A DNA stretch of 64,000 nt, taken from contig JAVYIG010001584.1 in the NCBI GenBank assembly GCA_035222895.1, positions 62,001-126,000 on the forward strand, in the 5' to 3' direction. The DNA is from Strongylocentrotus droebachiensis (taxonomy: Eukaryota; Echinodermata; Echinoidea; Camarodonta; Strongylocentrotidae). Positions 1 to 9,963 of this stretch are shown piece after piece. A model generated the notes under the pieces. The model worked only from the letters and a program-made list of their open reading frames with translations. It did not search any database and was not told the origin of the DNA. The position numbers were made by a program, and so were the translations under genes. Every line of letters begins with the position of its first letter. The stretch's first letter is position 1.

Positions 1-754
1 ATTTAAGATCGGAATGTGGGCATATATTTTTGTAACGCTTGTATCTTTGTTTGTTTTTTTGTTTTTGATGATAGGACAACATGTTACTCAGAAAATATAA
101 CCAATTACCAATTGATATAATGCTAAAATATATGAATTATAAAGGCAAAATTATACACAAAGCTGTTTTTCAAAAAAGCGTTACGCTGGTCTCTCTTCAC
201 AGAAATAACCACTGTATCGCAATTCTTGGGTCAATTCTCAAGCCGTAAACAAATACTGAGTTGAGACAAAAAGGACTACAAGCTGGCATGAAAATATATG
301 GCATATCTTGTGTAATTCCGTGGTAACATCTAATGAAAAAAGACACATTTTCTAAGTGCAAATGCGTAACAGCCAAAAAGTGGTATTTTGGGCCCTCTAT
401 TACCATTCTCACACAGCCAACACAAAATAAATTCAAACAAAAGTTGCTGCCTGATGAAGAACTCATATGTTCCAACATTTCAGGCCAAAAGACATTTGAT
501 TAGATGACTTTGTGTTGCCAGGAGAGATGCGTAACACTGTATGTAGAATAGTTGCACCCTGATTGCGGCTATACCGTTAGCTTATAGTTCTAAGGAGAAC
601 TATAGCGCTTAGGGAGGATGAGTGGCTCGACGTTTCGAACCGGTTGACGACGGATAGTCAACCTGTTCGAAACAAAATTATTTACCAAAACTTATAATAA
701 ACATACAGCCATTATTGAATCACGATTACATGAAATCAAATTTGTTTTCTTTAG
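1..754. other. probable upstream intron of the kinase gene
   Basis: No convincing exon is visible here. The stretch ends in a pyrimidine-rich tract and an AG acceptor immediately before the first recognised coding exon at 755, and that exon begins in an open reading frame without a start codon, so this is most simply intronic. It contains the double-hairpin repeat at 583-673. The minus-strand ORF at 197-478 has no recognisable domain and is taken as chance. Confidence 0.5.
583..673. repeat. double-hairpin interspersed repeat, copy 1
   Basis: Two inverted repeats lie side by side. The first pairs TATAGTTCT (583-591) with AGAACTATA (596-604) around a 4-nt loop. The second pairs 632-648 with 657-673 (GTTTCGAAC, one mismatch, then GGTTGAC) around the loop GACGGATA. 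The first hairpin and its right flank (GCGCTT, GGATGAGT) recur at 54887-54933, so this is a dispersed element and not a unique structure. The family was not recognised. Confidence 0.6.
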
Positions 755-901
755 AAAATTGCCAAGGAAATGGACATCAAGTTCAAGACCAAGACCAAGA
801 TCCCAGAATTTCTTGCACTCTTCCGCAGCAGACTGGACAAACAAGAGGCTTGCTTGACGTCATTGGAAAAGAAAATCACCAAGAAGGATAAACAAATTGA
901 A
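755..901 (+). CDS. kinase gene exon a (coiled coil)
   Basis: 147 nt, phase 0 at both ends, 49 codons. The acceptor is a T-rich tract ending TTTAG and the donor is GAA|GTAGGA. The product is basic and amphipathic (IAKEMDIKFKTK near the start, LEKKITKKDKQIE at the end). It is the first exon of the gene that can be supported in the window. Confidence 0.75.
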
Positions 902-1808
902 GTAGGATTCTTTTTAATTTCTTAAAATCAAATTCAGTATACTATCATAATACTACTGGCCCTGCTACATAAAATTTAGCCCTGATGGTAACTTTAGTTT
1001 CCATGAAAACCTTGATTTGATTGGCTGTTGGGTGATGTTGCCATGGTACTGGTAGTTACTAGTTAATATTGATGACAAAGTTACCATGAATGGTAAGTTT
1101 TATTCAATGGAGCCATTGTTTCGATATAAATCACTTAAAGGTGATATCAGCTTTTCGTCCAATAGCATTGAGACAGGGATACGTGATTTATGCAAATTTA
1201 CTTTGTAAGAACTTGAAGGAGAAAAAAAATGTTTTAAAACAATCAATCACAATTTATTTTAGTTAAACAAAAAGTATTTCTAAGTTTTATTTAAGTTTGA
1301 TCGTCTACAACAATGTCATATTTACAAAGATATAGCTTCCTCATATGTTATCCTCTCACTGTCTTATAAATGTGTGTAATCTGTCTGCAAGGTTGAAGAG
1401 AGAGGGGGGAGGTGGGGGGGGGGGGGGGGCTTGAATACACATTTGCCCGTATCAAAGTCTAACTTGGACAATGCTTAAACGGTATAATTTGGCTATAAAA
1501 ACACATGCCCTCTGTGTCCCTTATCCCACCCAGGCTCCGCCTCTGATCTTTCCATCAACATCTTCTCATCTATCATTTTATTCTTCTGTCTATCCAAAGG
1601 AGCTTGCGTCTTCTCTGGAGCAGATGATGGAAGAGCTGGAACAGCCCACCACATCTTCGAAAGATAAGAAGAAAAAGAAGAACAAGAAGAAGAAGCTTTT
1701 CAGGATGATCATCAACAAGTTCGTCCATAAACAGGTGAAAAAAAGAAGCTGGGATTTTACTGTTGTCGGAGAGGGAAATAGATAGATAGATAAATAGATA
1801 TGTAGGTA

Positions 1809-1865
<57 letters not shown>

Positions 1866-4800
1866 CAGAGAACGAAGACCTTCGTTATAAATAATTAGAC
1901 TTTAAAGTTTTGACTTTTCAATTTTAATATATTTTGGTTTCTTCAAAAGAACATCACTTCTTTAGCAAATTGGCAACACTATGAATCTATCATTGTCGTG
2001 ATCAAAATGATTTATGATCTACATGTATATGTTCTCTCTTTCTCCATTTTATAGACATCAGACGAAAAGCTTAAAGAAATTGAAGACCAGGCTGATACCA
2101 TCCGGTAAGGAATTATATAAATCTAATAATTATCTGTCACATTATTTGACTTGAGTATTGTAAATGAAAGACTGCATGGGTTGGCCTCTTAAAGCCCCAA
2201 TGCACTACTTATAGCTACTTGCGCCCTCTATATAACAAACAATGCCTAATCAGTGCTTAATTGTTGGTCCCCCATCGATCCCCTTTTTCTCATGTTAATT
2301 GAGAGCTGATTTGATGTGATAACCACCTTTCAGTGACCTTGCAGTGAGGTCTAATCCCCCCTGGCCAAACTAGTGCAGACGGGCTTTAAGTAAGCAAAAC
2401 TGGACGTGATTAAACATTTGAGGAAATCACAGGATCAAATAGTGGTAGCAGGAGGGAGGAGAGATACCATTAAAAAATAGAGGCTTTTATTGCCAACAAA
2501 CAGAGAGTTTTCTTTTCTTTATTTTTTGTCATAGACAACAAAAATAATATAGTATAAAAGAATTAATGCTAGTTGGAAAAGAAGACTATTAAATCTAGCA
2601 ACAACAAAATTTAATTAGGCATTTTTCGCAGTAAGAAATTGAATTTAGAATATCATAAAAATTCTTAAAATACATCAAACAGAATGAATAGGTTGTAATT
2701 ATGCGAAACCTATTTCAATATGGTAAATGGTAATCAGTGAAACTGACATTAAAATATCCTCATGTCCAAATGCAGTGGCTTGCAGGTTATTCAGGAGGAG
2801 AAATACAAACAGGAACATGAGATCCGTGCTCTCAACCGAGAGATCAAAGAGTTCGAAGTCGCAGTCACTAACCTCAAGAGAGAACTTGAAGAACGAGATG
2901 ATACCATTCTCGAGGTTAAATTTAGCCTCGAACAAGAGACGGACATCATCCAACAACTACACGATGTCATCCGTTCGTGAGTGATAAATTTTTGTTTGTT
3001 TATTTATTTATTTTATTTATTATTTATTCAGCAATTAATTCAAAAAAATATAACAATGTAAAAATGTAAATATGAGTAAACAAACATTAAGAGAATGTCA
3101 ATTATAAATGCACAATCTTCCTGGAGGTCCTCTGAGTGCATCAGTTGGCTGCCGGGGAAGAGGAAATCATACTAAATCACTGTAACCGTAATGGTCCCTT
3201 TTGATTGTTTGATCGATTGTTTGAATATAAAGGCCGGTATACATAGAAAACAACAGACTTTTGTACATGTTGAGGTGTGCAGAGTTAGTACACTTATTTG
3301 TGAAGCATCACCGTACCTGAACAAACTAACGGACGAGTAAATGTTATTGTTACACAGGCCTTATATGCCTGCGCCGGTTCAATTAATTAAGATTAGTAAA
3401 CACGGAGATCCATTAAAATACATAAGTCTGAAACATATATTTTGTGCCAATGATTCCAAAGAGGTATTTATTAATATTCAGTGTCGAAGGTACACCGATA
3501 ATAAATTCCCAGTGTGACAACTGGCATCTTAATTTCAAACAAACAATCATATATTACAAAATAGCTTACATGCAAAGCTTTACAATGTGGTATACAGGTA
3601 CAATAATGATAGAAAAGGAACAAAGTAAACTACACTGTACAGCAGAAATACATCAAGGAATAGAAGAAAAGAATAGATGTTCATATAAAGTACAAATGAT
3701 AAAACACGAGTCGTTCGTCAATAAGCACTAAATACATCGATCAGGCGGAGAGCGTTGCCTGAACAACGACAGCAGTCCCAACTCTTGTCCCGAGGGAAAT
3801 GGAACTGGAACCATGGTGGAACCATGGTGAAACTCTGTTAAGAAACAAAATCAAGGCAGGTCTTAAAAAGCTGAGACATAGTAACTTCTGGGGGAAGTTA
3901 CATCACACGTCTATCTGCCTTGAAGTCTAAACTTGCTCTCCTACTTAATCAATAATAATTCTCCTTTATATGCAACACAGCAATTCAACAAGAGTATTTA
4001 TCGTCTCACAAATTGGGCTATCACTAAACTATCTAATGATGATTATTTTACAACGACTGAAATAACTATAAATATGTCTGGCTTGTGGAAAGTAGTATCT
4101 TCATTCATACACAGTCACAACCATCTTGTATCAAAAGTTAATGGACAAACACATGAAAATGTAATACAATGAGTTTTCCAACGCAAGGAGAATCACACTA
4201 AACAATATCATACAATTAATTCAAATTGTATGAGGAACTTGTGATATCTCTATAATTTACTAGAATAGAACATGAATATACTTTTAGGAAGGTGAGTGTT
4301 CGCTTACCTGTTAAGAAACAAAATCAAGGCAGGTCTTAAAAAGCTGAGACATAGTAACTTCTGGGGGAAGTTACATCACACGTCTATCTGCCTTGAAGTC
4401 TAAACTTGCTCTCAACGAGAAAGCCAATCTTTCTCCCAAACCAGGCAAACAACCCCACTATTTAAGACAAAGGAATACCAGCAAATGTATCCACTGGTCA
4501 TTCATGAATTATGTACTCTACGAATAAAGGAAGTGGTCTGGGTTTAAGACGCAAACAAGGCCTATAGAATAGGGGTCTCTTTCTTCCCATCTCTTTGTTT
4601 CACCAGTGGCATATACCAGAGAGGTGATCTTAATAGAAACATAGTTTAAAGGTACAATTTAAATAAGGGTTCAACAATTTAATTTAATATAAGCTTACTC
4701 AAAAATAGAATATAGGTTTACTCAAAAAAATAGAATATACCTTAATAAACAGGGTCTGACACTCTCCCCTCCTAGAATCATGGCGTCCCGACATCTTTAA

Positions 4801-7362
4801 TTACAAGTCAATACAATAATACATTTCCGCAGACTTCAGAGGACAGAGAGAGATGACCAATCTCCTACTTCCTTACCAAGATGGCAAGATGTAATTCTCT
4901 GTAGATGACCTCAACATTGGGTGCACCTCTTCAGTCAAACACCGCATCCAACTATCAGACGTTCTGAGAAGGATTCCTCCTGCCACTATGCTTCATTCTT
5001 GGGTAGGATGAGCTTCACCCGGAAGGGTGGTGGCAATTAAGGATTTCATTGGTTTGGTGCTCACTTGTACAAATAAAACTTGTAAAATAAAAATAACCAT
5101 GCAGTACCAGCGTTGTCGTCTCTGACTGAACGCAAACCTAATTGTCAATGTGAAAGTGCAGATGGGCCTCGATGTACCCAACAATGTATAGAACTTCTGA
5201 TTCCACCTGCACCAAACACGAACAGGTCGTCAATGGGTTCCAAGTGACGATGCGCTAACTTCTTGTGATAACAATAAGCAGATACATTGTATGCATGTCA
5301 CTTTGGATCGACCTAGTGCCCATAAGGCACTCACAGGGTACACACTCCGTCAACCTCAGCCCAGACAGTGAATTGGGTACCCACTACTAGTGCGGCTGGA
5401 GGTTTATCAGATGTGGCCTGATGAGATGGCGTCATCTGCAAACTCATAATTGCAGATCGCCTTATGGGACACTTCTTAGGTTTATCTTTGGCCACCTGTT
5501 CGGCCAGAAACTTCACTAGCTCTGCCTTAAACTTAGGATTAGAGTCAGACATCTTTAAAAAGATTATAAAGCTAAACTATCCAAAAACAGGGTTAACAAA
5601 ATAGTTTAAGATATTGAGGTTACTAAATGTACCATTTATAACACCAATCAAGATTCTAGAAAGTGCTAATTATTATATAGAACATAAAAATAATTAAATG
5701 ATGATAATATCGAAATAGCAAAATAGAAACCACAATAACAACTGAGCTGGACAAGCACCCCTTGTTTACTGTTAGCGCCTGTCAGTAGTAGGGCTGCTAC
5801 TGATTTGACCTGAACAACAGCAACAAAAATTGATTAGGTCACACTTCAAATTATTAAGACCACTTTCAAATATACGCTATGTCCAACTTAGTGTTTTACA
5901 AGTTGTGGCAATAAAAAGCAAATATCATAACCAGAATAATGTTAATCTCTTACAAGCAAAGAGAGAGGTAACCTAATACTCAGTTAAAAGCAATTTAAAA
6001 AATGTATTATATATTCAAAAGCTTATTGTTCATGTTTTGTTGATCAGTTTTGAAGCGCGCAATCCTTTGAGCCCTCGAGACGTACCTCGACACCATGACA
6101 GAACCCTGATGGATCTCCTTGTCGTCGACCAGTTCAAAGACCGCTGTTGCTTCGAGACCCTCGATATCCAGCGCGACCTCAAACCGTACGATGAGGAGAA
6201 GACCGACCCGGACCGCTATCCCTTGTCGTTCCTCTCGAAAGGTACCTTTGGTGAGATCAGCCTGGCAAGATTAGTCTCCAATAATAAGTGTGTCGTGGTG
6301 AAGAAGCCTGTTCTACCTTGGCCCCTCACATCATCACGCAAAGAAATGGAAACAAAGGTGAGATTTGATAGGAGGTTTAGAAACTTCATAACTTTGAAAT
6401 TAACCCCTCCACCCCTCCATCTTTACATTCTTGTCTTGTGTAAATGCTTGTCTGCCATGTGTCTTTTCATGGTAGGCCTACTCTGGATTCATGAACTATT
6501 TCTTATCATGGTTTCTCTTCTTTTCTTCAAATATTATGTTTCTACCTGAATCTGTACGCAATTTGTCATAGTTTAGAAATTTGTCACATGTCTTCTTTGT
6601 AAAGTGTTATTTTTTGTTTCTTTCTTTTTAATCTTTTGTCAGGCAAACACCCTTCGTTCTCAGAAGGAAGCTATGATTCATGATCTCCTTAAAAGGAATA
6701 GTCTGTTTCCTAGACTCGTTGGTGTCTTGGACTTGTCAAACCAAACCTGTATCGTCCTCACTTTCATCGGGGACGCAAAGGAGGGAGTAGACCGGACCCT
6801 CTTCAGCGTCATGAAACAACGAGACAAGGACTTTCCCATGATAAAAAAGCAGGACGTTCTTCGAATCGCTGATGATATTGTCAAAGCGACATATGCCTTG
6901 CACGAAAAGAAACTCCTTCATAACGACATCAAGTCTAACAACATCCTCTTGGAGAGACGTGATGGACTTTGGCGTGGTACCCTGATCGACTTCGGCCAGG
7001 CCAGCACCATGTATTTCCCGATAAGGAAAGATTGTTCCGAGTTTACCAAGGGCATGTACGAAAAGGGAGAAATGTATAACAACATAGCGCCAGAGGTCAT
7101 CATGAGAGGGCGTCCTTCATCGATTCTCAGTGACATCTATTCCATTGGCATGGTGTTCCGTATGATGGGAAAAGACTGCAATATGGGGCCCCTCAAAGAC
7201 CTTGGTGATGAATGCTGCAGGAACAACCCAGCTCGTCGAATCCAGACTACCAAAGATATTTTCTCAAAGCTGAGAGACATCGAATATGATTACCTTGGTG
7301 TGCTGCGTCCCAAACACAAGGTGCCTTACATCGGGCAGGAGGATGTGCCCTATCTTCCTTAA
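755..7362 (+). CDS. coiled-coil protein kinase, C-terminal six exons (5' partial)
   Basis: The exons are 755-901, 1600-1734, 2055-2104, 2776-2976, 6048-6357 and 6643-7362. All introns are GT-AG and all phases agree, giving 520 codons plus stop TAA. Roughly the first 180 residues are highly charged and helical (Lys/Glu-rich, heptad-like), with a polylysine segment in the second exon. The last two exons form a eukaryotic protein kinase fold. It has a glycine loop of the form KGTFGE, a VVVKK lysine, a candidate alpha-C Glu in QKEAM, a catalytic loop HNDIKSNN in which HRD has become HND, DFGQ, and an APEV motif. The catalytic Asp, the Lys and Asn of the loop, and the DFG Asp are all kept, so activity is plausible (inference). 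HND kinases attached to coiled coils are, as I recall, expanded in several marine invertebrates. The substrate is unknown. The true start codon lies upstream of the window. Confidence 0.85.
985..1087. mobile_element. short inverted-repeat element (MITE-like)
   Basis: An 11-bp perfect inverted repeat (ATGGTAACTTT at 985-995, AAAGTTACCAT at 1077-1087) bounds about 100 bp that contains further GGTAAC/GTTACC-type half sites. It sits in the intron between exons 755-901 and 1600-1734. The size and terminal symmetry suggest a small non-autonomous DNA element. No target duplication was identified. Confidence 0.4.
1600..1734 (+). CDS. kinase gene exon b (polylysine segment)
   Basis: 135 nt, 45 codons, phase 0 to 0. 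The acceptor follows a pyrimidine-rich tract ending CCAAAG and the donor is CAG|GTGAAA. It encodes ELASSLEQMMEELEQ, then a Ser/Thr-rich patch and a run of Lys/Asn (KKKKKNKKKK) that could act as a nuclear or nucleolar signal or an acidic-surface contact (inference). Reading simply continues upstream of the acceptor, so the upstream part of that ORF is not taken as coding. Confidence 0.7.
2055..2104 (+). CDS. kinase gene exon c (small coiled-coil exon)
   Basis: 50 nt, entering in phase 0 and leaving two bases of an Arg codon (CG). The acceptor is TTTTATAG and the donor CCG|GTAAGG is strong. It encodes TSDEKLKEIEDQADTIR, continuing the heptad-like pattern. It is too short to appear as an ORF, but it restores the reading frame between the flanking exons exactly. 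Confidence 0.75.
2105..2775 (+). other. kinase gene intron between exons c and d
   Basis: Intron with a GTAAGG donor and a TGCAG acceptor. It contains MITE family F copy 1 and otherwise AT-rich unique sequence. No further exon is needed, because the phases of the flanking exons join exactly. Confidence 0.65.
2189..2389. mobile_element. TTAA-flanked MITE family F, copy 1
   Basis: A 201-bp element bounded by TTAA at both ends (2189-2192 and 2386-2389), with ends TTAAAGCCC. It is homologous along its whole length to the reverse complement of 53987-54191. Shared internal blocks include TAGCTACTTG, CCCTCTATATA, GTTGGTCCCCCAT and GAGGTCTAATCCC/GTGGTCTAATCCC. TTAA duplications with a TTAAAG(G) start are typical of Kolobok/T2-type elements. 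It lies in an intron of the kinase gene. Confidence 0.75.
2776..2976 (+). CDS. kinase gene exon d (long coiled coil)
   Basis: 201 nt. The acceptor AAATGCAG at 2775 was chosen over the downstream TTGCAG because only it supplies the single base that completes the split Arg codon and keeps the Glu/Lys-rich frame. The donor is TTC|GTGAGT. It encodes about 67 residues of classic coiled coil (EEKYKQEHEIRALNREIKEF and onward) and ends two bases into a Ser codon. Confidence 0.8.
3835..3940 (-). repeat. 106-bp exact duplicate of the LTR end
   Basis: Bases 3835-3940 are identical to 4308-4413 in the same orientation, at a spacing of 473 bp. On the minus strand both copies end in TTTCTTAACAG. One is followed by GTAAGCG and the other by AGTTTCACC. 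It is best read as the tail of a second, truncated LTR. Complete identity suggests a recent origin or conversion. Confidence 0.8.
4309..4759 (-). repeat. candidate 3' LTR
   Basis: A segment of about 451 bp bounded on the minus strand by TGTCAG and TTAACA and preceded by a polypurine tract. It contains T-rich repeats (TTTTTGAGTAAAC/TTTTTGAGTAAGC near its start). Its final 106 bp are duplicated exactly at 3835-3940. Confidence 0.5.
5331..5552 (-). pseudogene. possible gag N-terminal fragment
   Basis: A 73-codon frame on the minus strand starting MSDSNPKFKAELVKFLAE, followed by a Lys/Pro-rich patch. It lies upstream (on its own strand) of the polypurine tract and LTR, where gag would be expected. 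It stops early at 5331. No nucleocapsid knuckle or protease motif follows, so only a remnant is claimed. Confidence 0.3.
6048..6357 (+). CDS. kinase gene exon e (kinase N-lobe)
   Basis: 310 nt, beginning with the one base that completes the split Ser codon. The acceptor is GATCAG and the donor AAG|GTGAGA. After about 60 residues of linker it enters the kinase N-lobe: a glycine-rich loop (LSKGTFGEISLARL) and the ATP-binding Lys in CVVVKK. GC content and codon quality are clearly higher than in the flanking introns. Confidence 0.85.
6643..7362 (+). CDS. kinase gene terminal exon f (rest of kinase domain)
   Basis: 720 nt in phase 0 with stop TAA at 7360-7362. The acceptor is a long T-rich tract ending TTTTGTCAG. 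It holds the alpha-C helix, the catalytic loop LLHNDIKSNNILL, LIDFGQAS, the activation segment, NIAPEV, and SDIYSIGMVF (the alpha-F Asp). The C-lobe is complete, with a short tail after KLRDIEYDYLG. The HRD arginine is replaced by Asn, which suggests activation that does not depend on activation-loop phosphorylation (family knowledge applied by inference). Confidence 0.9.
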   Translation, partial: ANTLRSQKEAMIHDLLKRNSLFPRLVGVLDLSNQTCIVLTFIGDAKEGVDRTLFSVMKQRDKDFPMIKKQDVLRIADDIVKATYALHEKKLLHNDIKSNNILLERRDGLWRGTLIDFGQASTMYFPIRKDCSEFTKGMYEKGEMYNNIAPEVIMRGRPSSILSDIYSIGMVFRMMGKDCNMGPLKDLGDECCRNNPARRIQTTKDIFSKLRDIEYDYLGVLRPKHKVPYIGQEDVPYLP

Positions 7363-7366
7363 TAAA
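7361..7366 (+). terminator. AATAAA overlapping the kinase stop codon
   Basis: The stop TAA at 7360-7362 runs directly into AATAAA (7361-7366). It is the only canonical polyadenylation hexamer I found in the first several hundred bases after the gene. If it is used, the 3'UTR would be only tens of bases long. A weaker downstream variant may be used instead. Confidence 0.3.
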
Positions 7367-8353
7367 CTCATCCAACCTTTAGCTAAACATGCACAATCAG
7401 GTAAATTAACTTTATGTGTCTGTCTTTCGAATTCTAATTTCCCCTGGAGACCTTCCCCCTTCTGTATGTCTTATTTTGTACAATACTATGTATTCTCTTG
7501 TTTTTACCCCCTTCCATTTTCACCTTTTCTTTTTAATTCCATCATTCCACCAATGTTCTTATACAATTGTTTTTTTCCCCATCCACCCATCTGGATTTGG
7601 TTATATTTATTAGTTTTGTGTGTGTTTTGTTTGTTTGCCTGCTTGTTTGTATGTTGTCCTCTCACCACTCTATCACTATCCAATTGAAGGACGATTCTAT
7701 TTTTGTAAAAACCTAACAATCTACTCAATTATTTTTGTCTTAGACTCTCATCCGTTTTTATATTAACAAAAGTGGATTTACACAGGCTTTTTATTTTACG
7801 GATTTATTTATAACGTTCAATGATATGCGATGTTTCTTATTTTCATTTCCTTTCCAGATCTCTTTTGAATCATTCACATTGTACGAAACTACTTTATTTT
7901 TCAACATAACAGGCATCCAGGAAACACAACGCTCTCAATCAACAATATCAGGAATCATCACGCTGCTTTCAACTGCTGCATCCTCACTCAACCACATTGC
8001 ATTATAAATTAATATCTTAGTTATACTGGTTCAATAACCAAACAGTGTTCAGTGCCTGTCAACAGTTTGGGAGCAAAGTCATTTCAATCTCATAAAGATA
8101 TAATGCCTGGAATCAATTATCGCAATACATAGGTTTTAAGTAATTCAGAAGATATTTCAGTAGTTAATTCATACAACATATTTATATTTTGAGAGATATT
8201 ATAGCAGATGCAAAGGTACATTGTTCAATCATGACAAAAACAATTCTTCTTGCAATATTAATTCAAATTTCATGAATCAGATTCGAATGATGAAAATATG
8301 AAAAGCTTAAAAATATATTAAGGAGCGCCTAGTATAACTCAACCTAACCTCAA
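7363..8353. other. 3' flank of the kinase gene
   Basis: T-rich then AT-rich sequence that may include the 3'UTR. Short ORFs here are T/C-rich translations with no domain. A CAG acceptor-like site near 7857 with sequence up to about 8000 could be an untranslated exon, but nothing decides this. Confidence 0.35.
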
Positions 8354-9181
8354 TTAACCTTTCGGATTCAAGAGACAGTTAACTTGCTTCTGTTTCTGCA
8401 CCTTTACCATGGAGCCGGCGGCCATGTTGTCATCTAACTCTGTGACCTCACCCGAAATAGAGTTCCGATCATTTCCAATTACTAACCTATTCTGACAAGC
8501 AATTCAGGGATTAACAGAATGGTAGTTTCCAATGGCATCACGAAACTACGTCACTGTCATTCTTAAAAAAACCCGTTTAAGATCAATGTCTAACATAACA
8601 CATTTGATTGATGATCATTTCATATAGCATTGATAGTACTGGCTAACGATAGTTGAGCTGTGCCAAGCAATAGCCAACTGACCAACAGTTGAGTTATATA
8701 GCAGAAGCCAATCACCATCAGTTGAGTTTTAAAGCGGTAGCCAACTCACCATCAATTGAGTTTTAAAGCAGTAGCCAACTCGCCATCAGTGGAGATTTAA
8801 AGCAGTAGCCAACTCACCATCAGTTGAGATTTAACGCAGTAGTAAACCCACCAACAGTTGAGTTTTAAAGCAGAAGCCAACTCACCATCAGTTGAGTTTT
8901 AAAGCAATAGCCATCTCACCATCAGTTGAGTTTTAAAGCAGTAGCCAACTCACCAACAGTTGAGTTTAAAAGCATTAGCCAACTCACCATCAGTTGAGTT
9001 TAAAAGCAGTAGCCAACACAGCATCATTTGAGTTTTAAAGCAGTAGCCAACTCACCAACAGTTGAGTTTAAAAGCATTAGCCAACTCACCATCAGTTGAG
9101 CTTAAAGCAGTAGCCAACTCACCATCAGTTGAGTTTTAAAGCAGAAGCCAACTCACCAACAGTTGAGTTTTAAAGCAGTAG

Positions 9182-9333
9182 CAAACTCTTCTTCTTTCTT
9201 CCTCTTCTTTTTGCTTCCTCTTCTTTCTTCCTCTTCTTCTTTTCTTCTTTCTTCTACTTCTTCTTTTCTTCTCCTTCTTTCTTCCACTTCTTTTATTCTT
9301 TCTCTTTTTCTTCTTCTCTCTTCTACTTACTAT
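9182..9333. repeat. CT-rich (TTC/CCTCTTCTT) tract 1
   Basis: Imperfect polypyrimidine microsatellite following directly from a minisatellite monomer (GCAGTAGCAAACTCTTCTTC). Similar tracts occur at 9591-9625, 9737-9850 and 9974-10023. The polypurine translation on the minus strand explains the Arg/Lys/Glu-rich ORFs here. Confidence 0.9.
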
Positions 9334-9441
9334 TATTTGAAAACGAACCAAGTGTAACCAAGTGAACTTAAGCAACCATAACAATCAAGAACATTTTTTT
9401 AGCTAAAAACATAATTTGTATTCAGTAAGTCCATTTGTATC
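9317..9441. repeat. 125-bp duplicated segment, copy 1
   Basis: Near-identical to 9839-9963 (both run from TCTTCTACTTACTATTATTTG to CAGTAAGTCCATTTGTATC). The duplication took in the spacer between two CT tracts, which shows that the array expanded in units larger than the 34-bp monomer. Confidence 0.9.
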
Positions 9442-9838
9442 TTGAGGCTCTGTTATTATTTATGATCTGCTATGAAACAAATATTGTGTCTTTTATGAGC
9501 AGTCTTCCAACTGTTTATTGAAGAACATTGATATTTGTTTCAAATTAGTTTATATTGAGCAGGACTTTCAGTTTGCTTATCAGATGAACTCTTTTTCTTC
9601 TTCTTCTTTCTTCCTCTTTTTTTCTTCTTGAGTTTTCACCATCAGTTGAGTTTAAAAGCATTAGCCAACTCACCATCAGTTGAGTTTTAAAGCAGTAGCC
9701 AACTCACCATCAGTTGAGTTTTAAAGCAGTAGCCAAATCTTCTTCTTTCTTCCTCTTCTTTTTTCTTCTTCTTTTCTTCCTCTTCTTCTTTTCTTCTTTC
9801 TTCCTCTTCTTCTTTTCTTCTTTCTCTTTTTCTTCTTT

Positions 9839-9963
9839 TCTCTTCTACTTACTATTATTTGAAAACGAACCAAGTGTAACCAAGTGAATTTAAGCAACCA
9901 TAACAATCAAGAACATTTTTTTAGCGAAAAACATAATTTCTATTCAGTAAGTCCATTTGTATC
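9839..9963. repeat. 125-bp duplicated segment, copy 2
   Basis: Second copy of 9317-9441 with only a few substitutions. It is followed directly by CAGTAGCCAACTC of the minisatellite. Confidence 0.9.

Larger units (their letters stand above)
3835..5552 (-). mobile_element. LTR-retrotransposon remnant, antisense to the host gene
   Basis: Read on the minus strand, a purine tract (AGGAGGGGAGAG) directly precedes TGTCAGACCCTG near 4759. A segment of about 450 bp from there ends in TTAACA at 4309, which is the TG...CA geometry of a 3' LTR. Upstream on the minus strand is a short reading frame that may be the start of a gag (5331-5552). The last 106 bp of the LTR recur identically at 3835-3940. No matching 5' LTR is seen between 5553 and 6047, so the element is truncated or recombined. 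No RT or integrase is preserved. Confidence 0.55.
2977..6047 (+). other. large intron of the kinase gene carrying a retrotransposon remnant
   Basis: A 3.07-kb intron (GTGAGT to GATCAG) separating the coiled-coil exons from the kinase exons. Most of 3835-5552 is a minus-strand LTR-retrotransposon remnant. The first 100 bases are TTTA-rich. Plus-strand ORFs at 3444-3731 and 3933-4172 have no recognisable similarity. Confidence 0.7.

Noticed and set aside
632-673. tRNA gene suggested by TTCGAACCGG
   Set aside because: No cloverleaf can be built around it; it is one arm of a simple hairpin.
2727-2984. Alternative frame over kinase exon d (Arg/Asn/Ser-rich)
   Set aside because: It would need the TTGCAG acceptor and breaks the coiled-coil frame and the phase of the next exon.
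9136-9384. Arg/Lys/Glu-rich ORF on the minus strand
   Set aside because: Translation of polypyrimidine microsatellite inside the minisatellite region.
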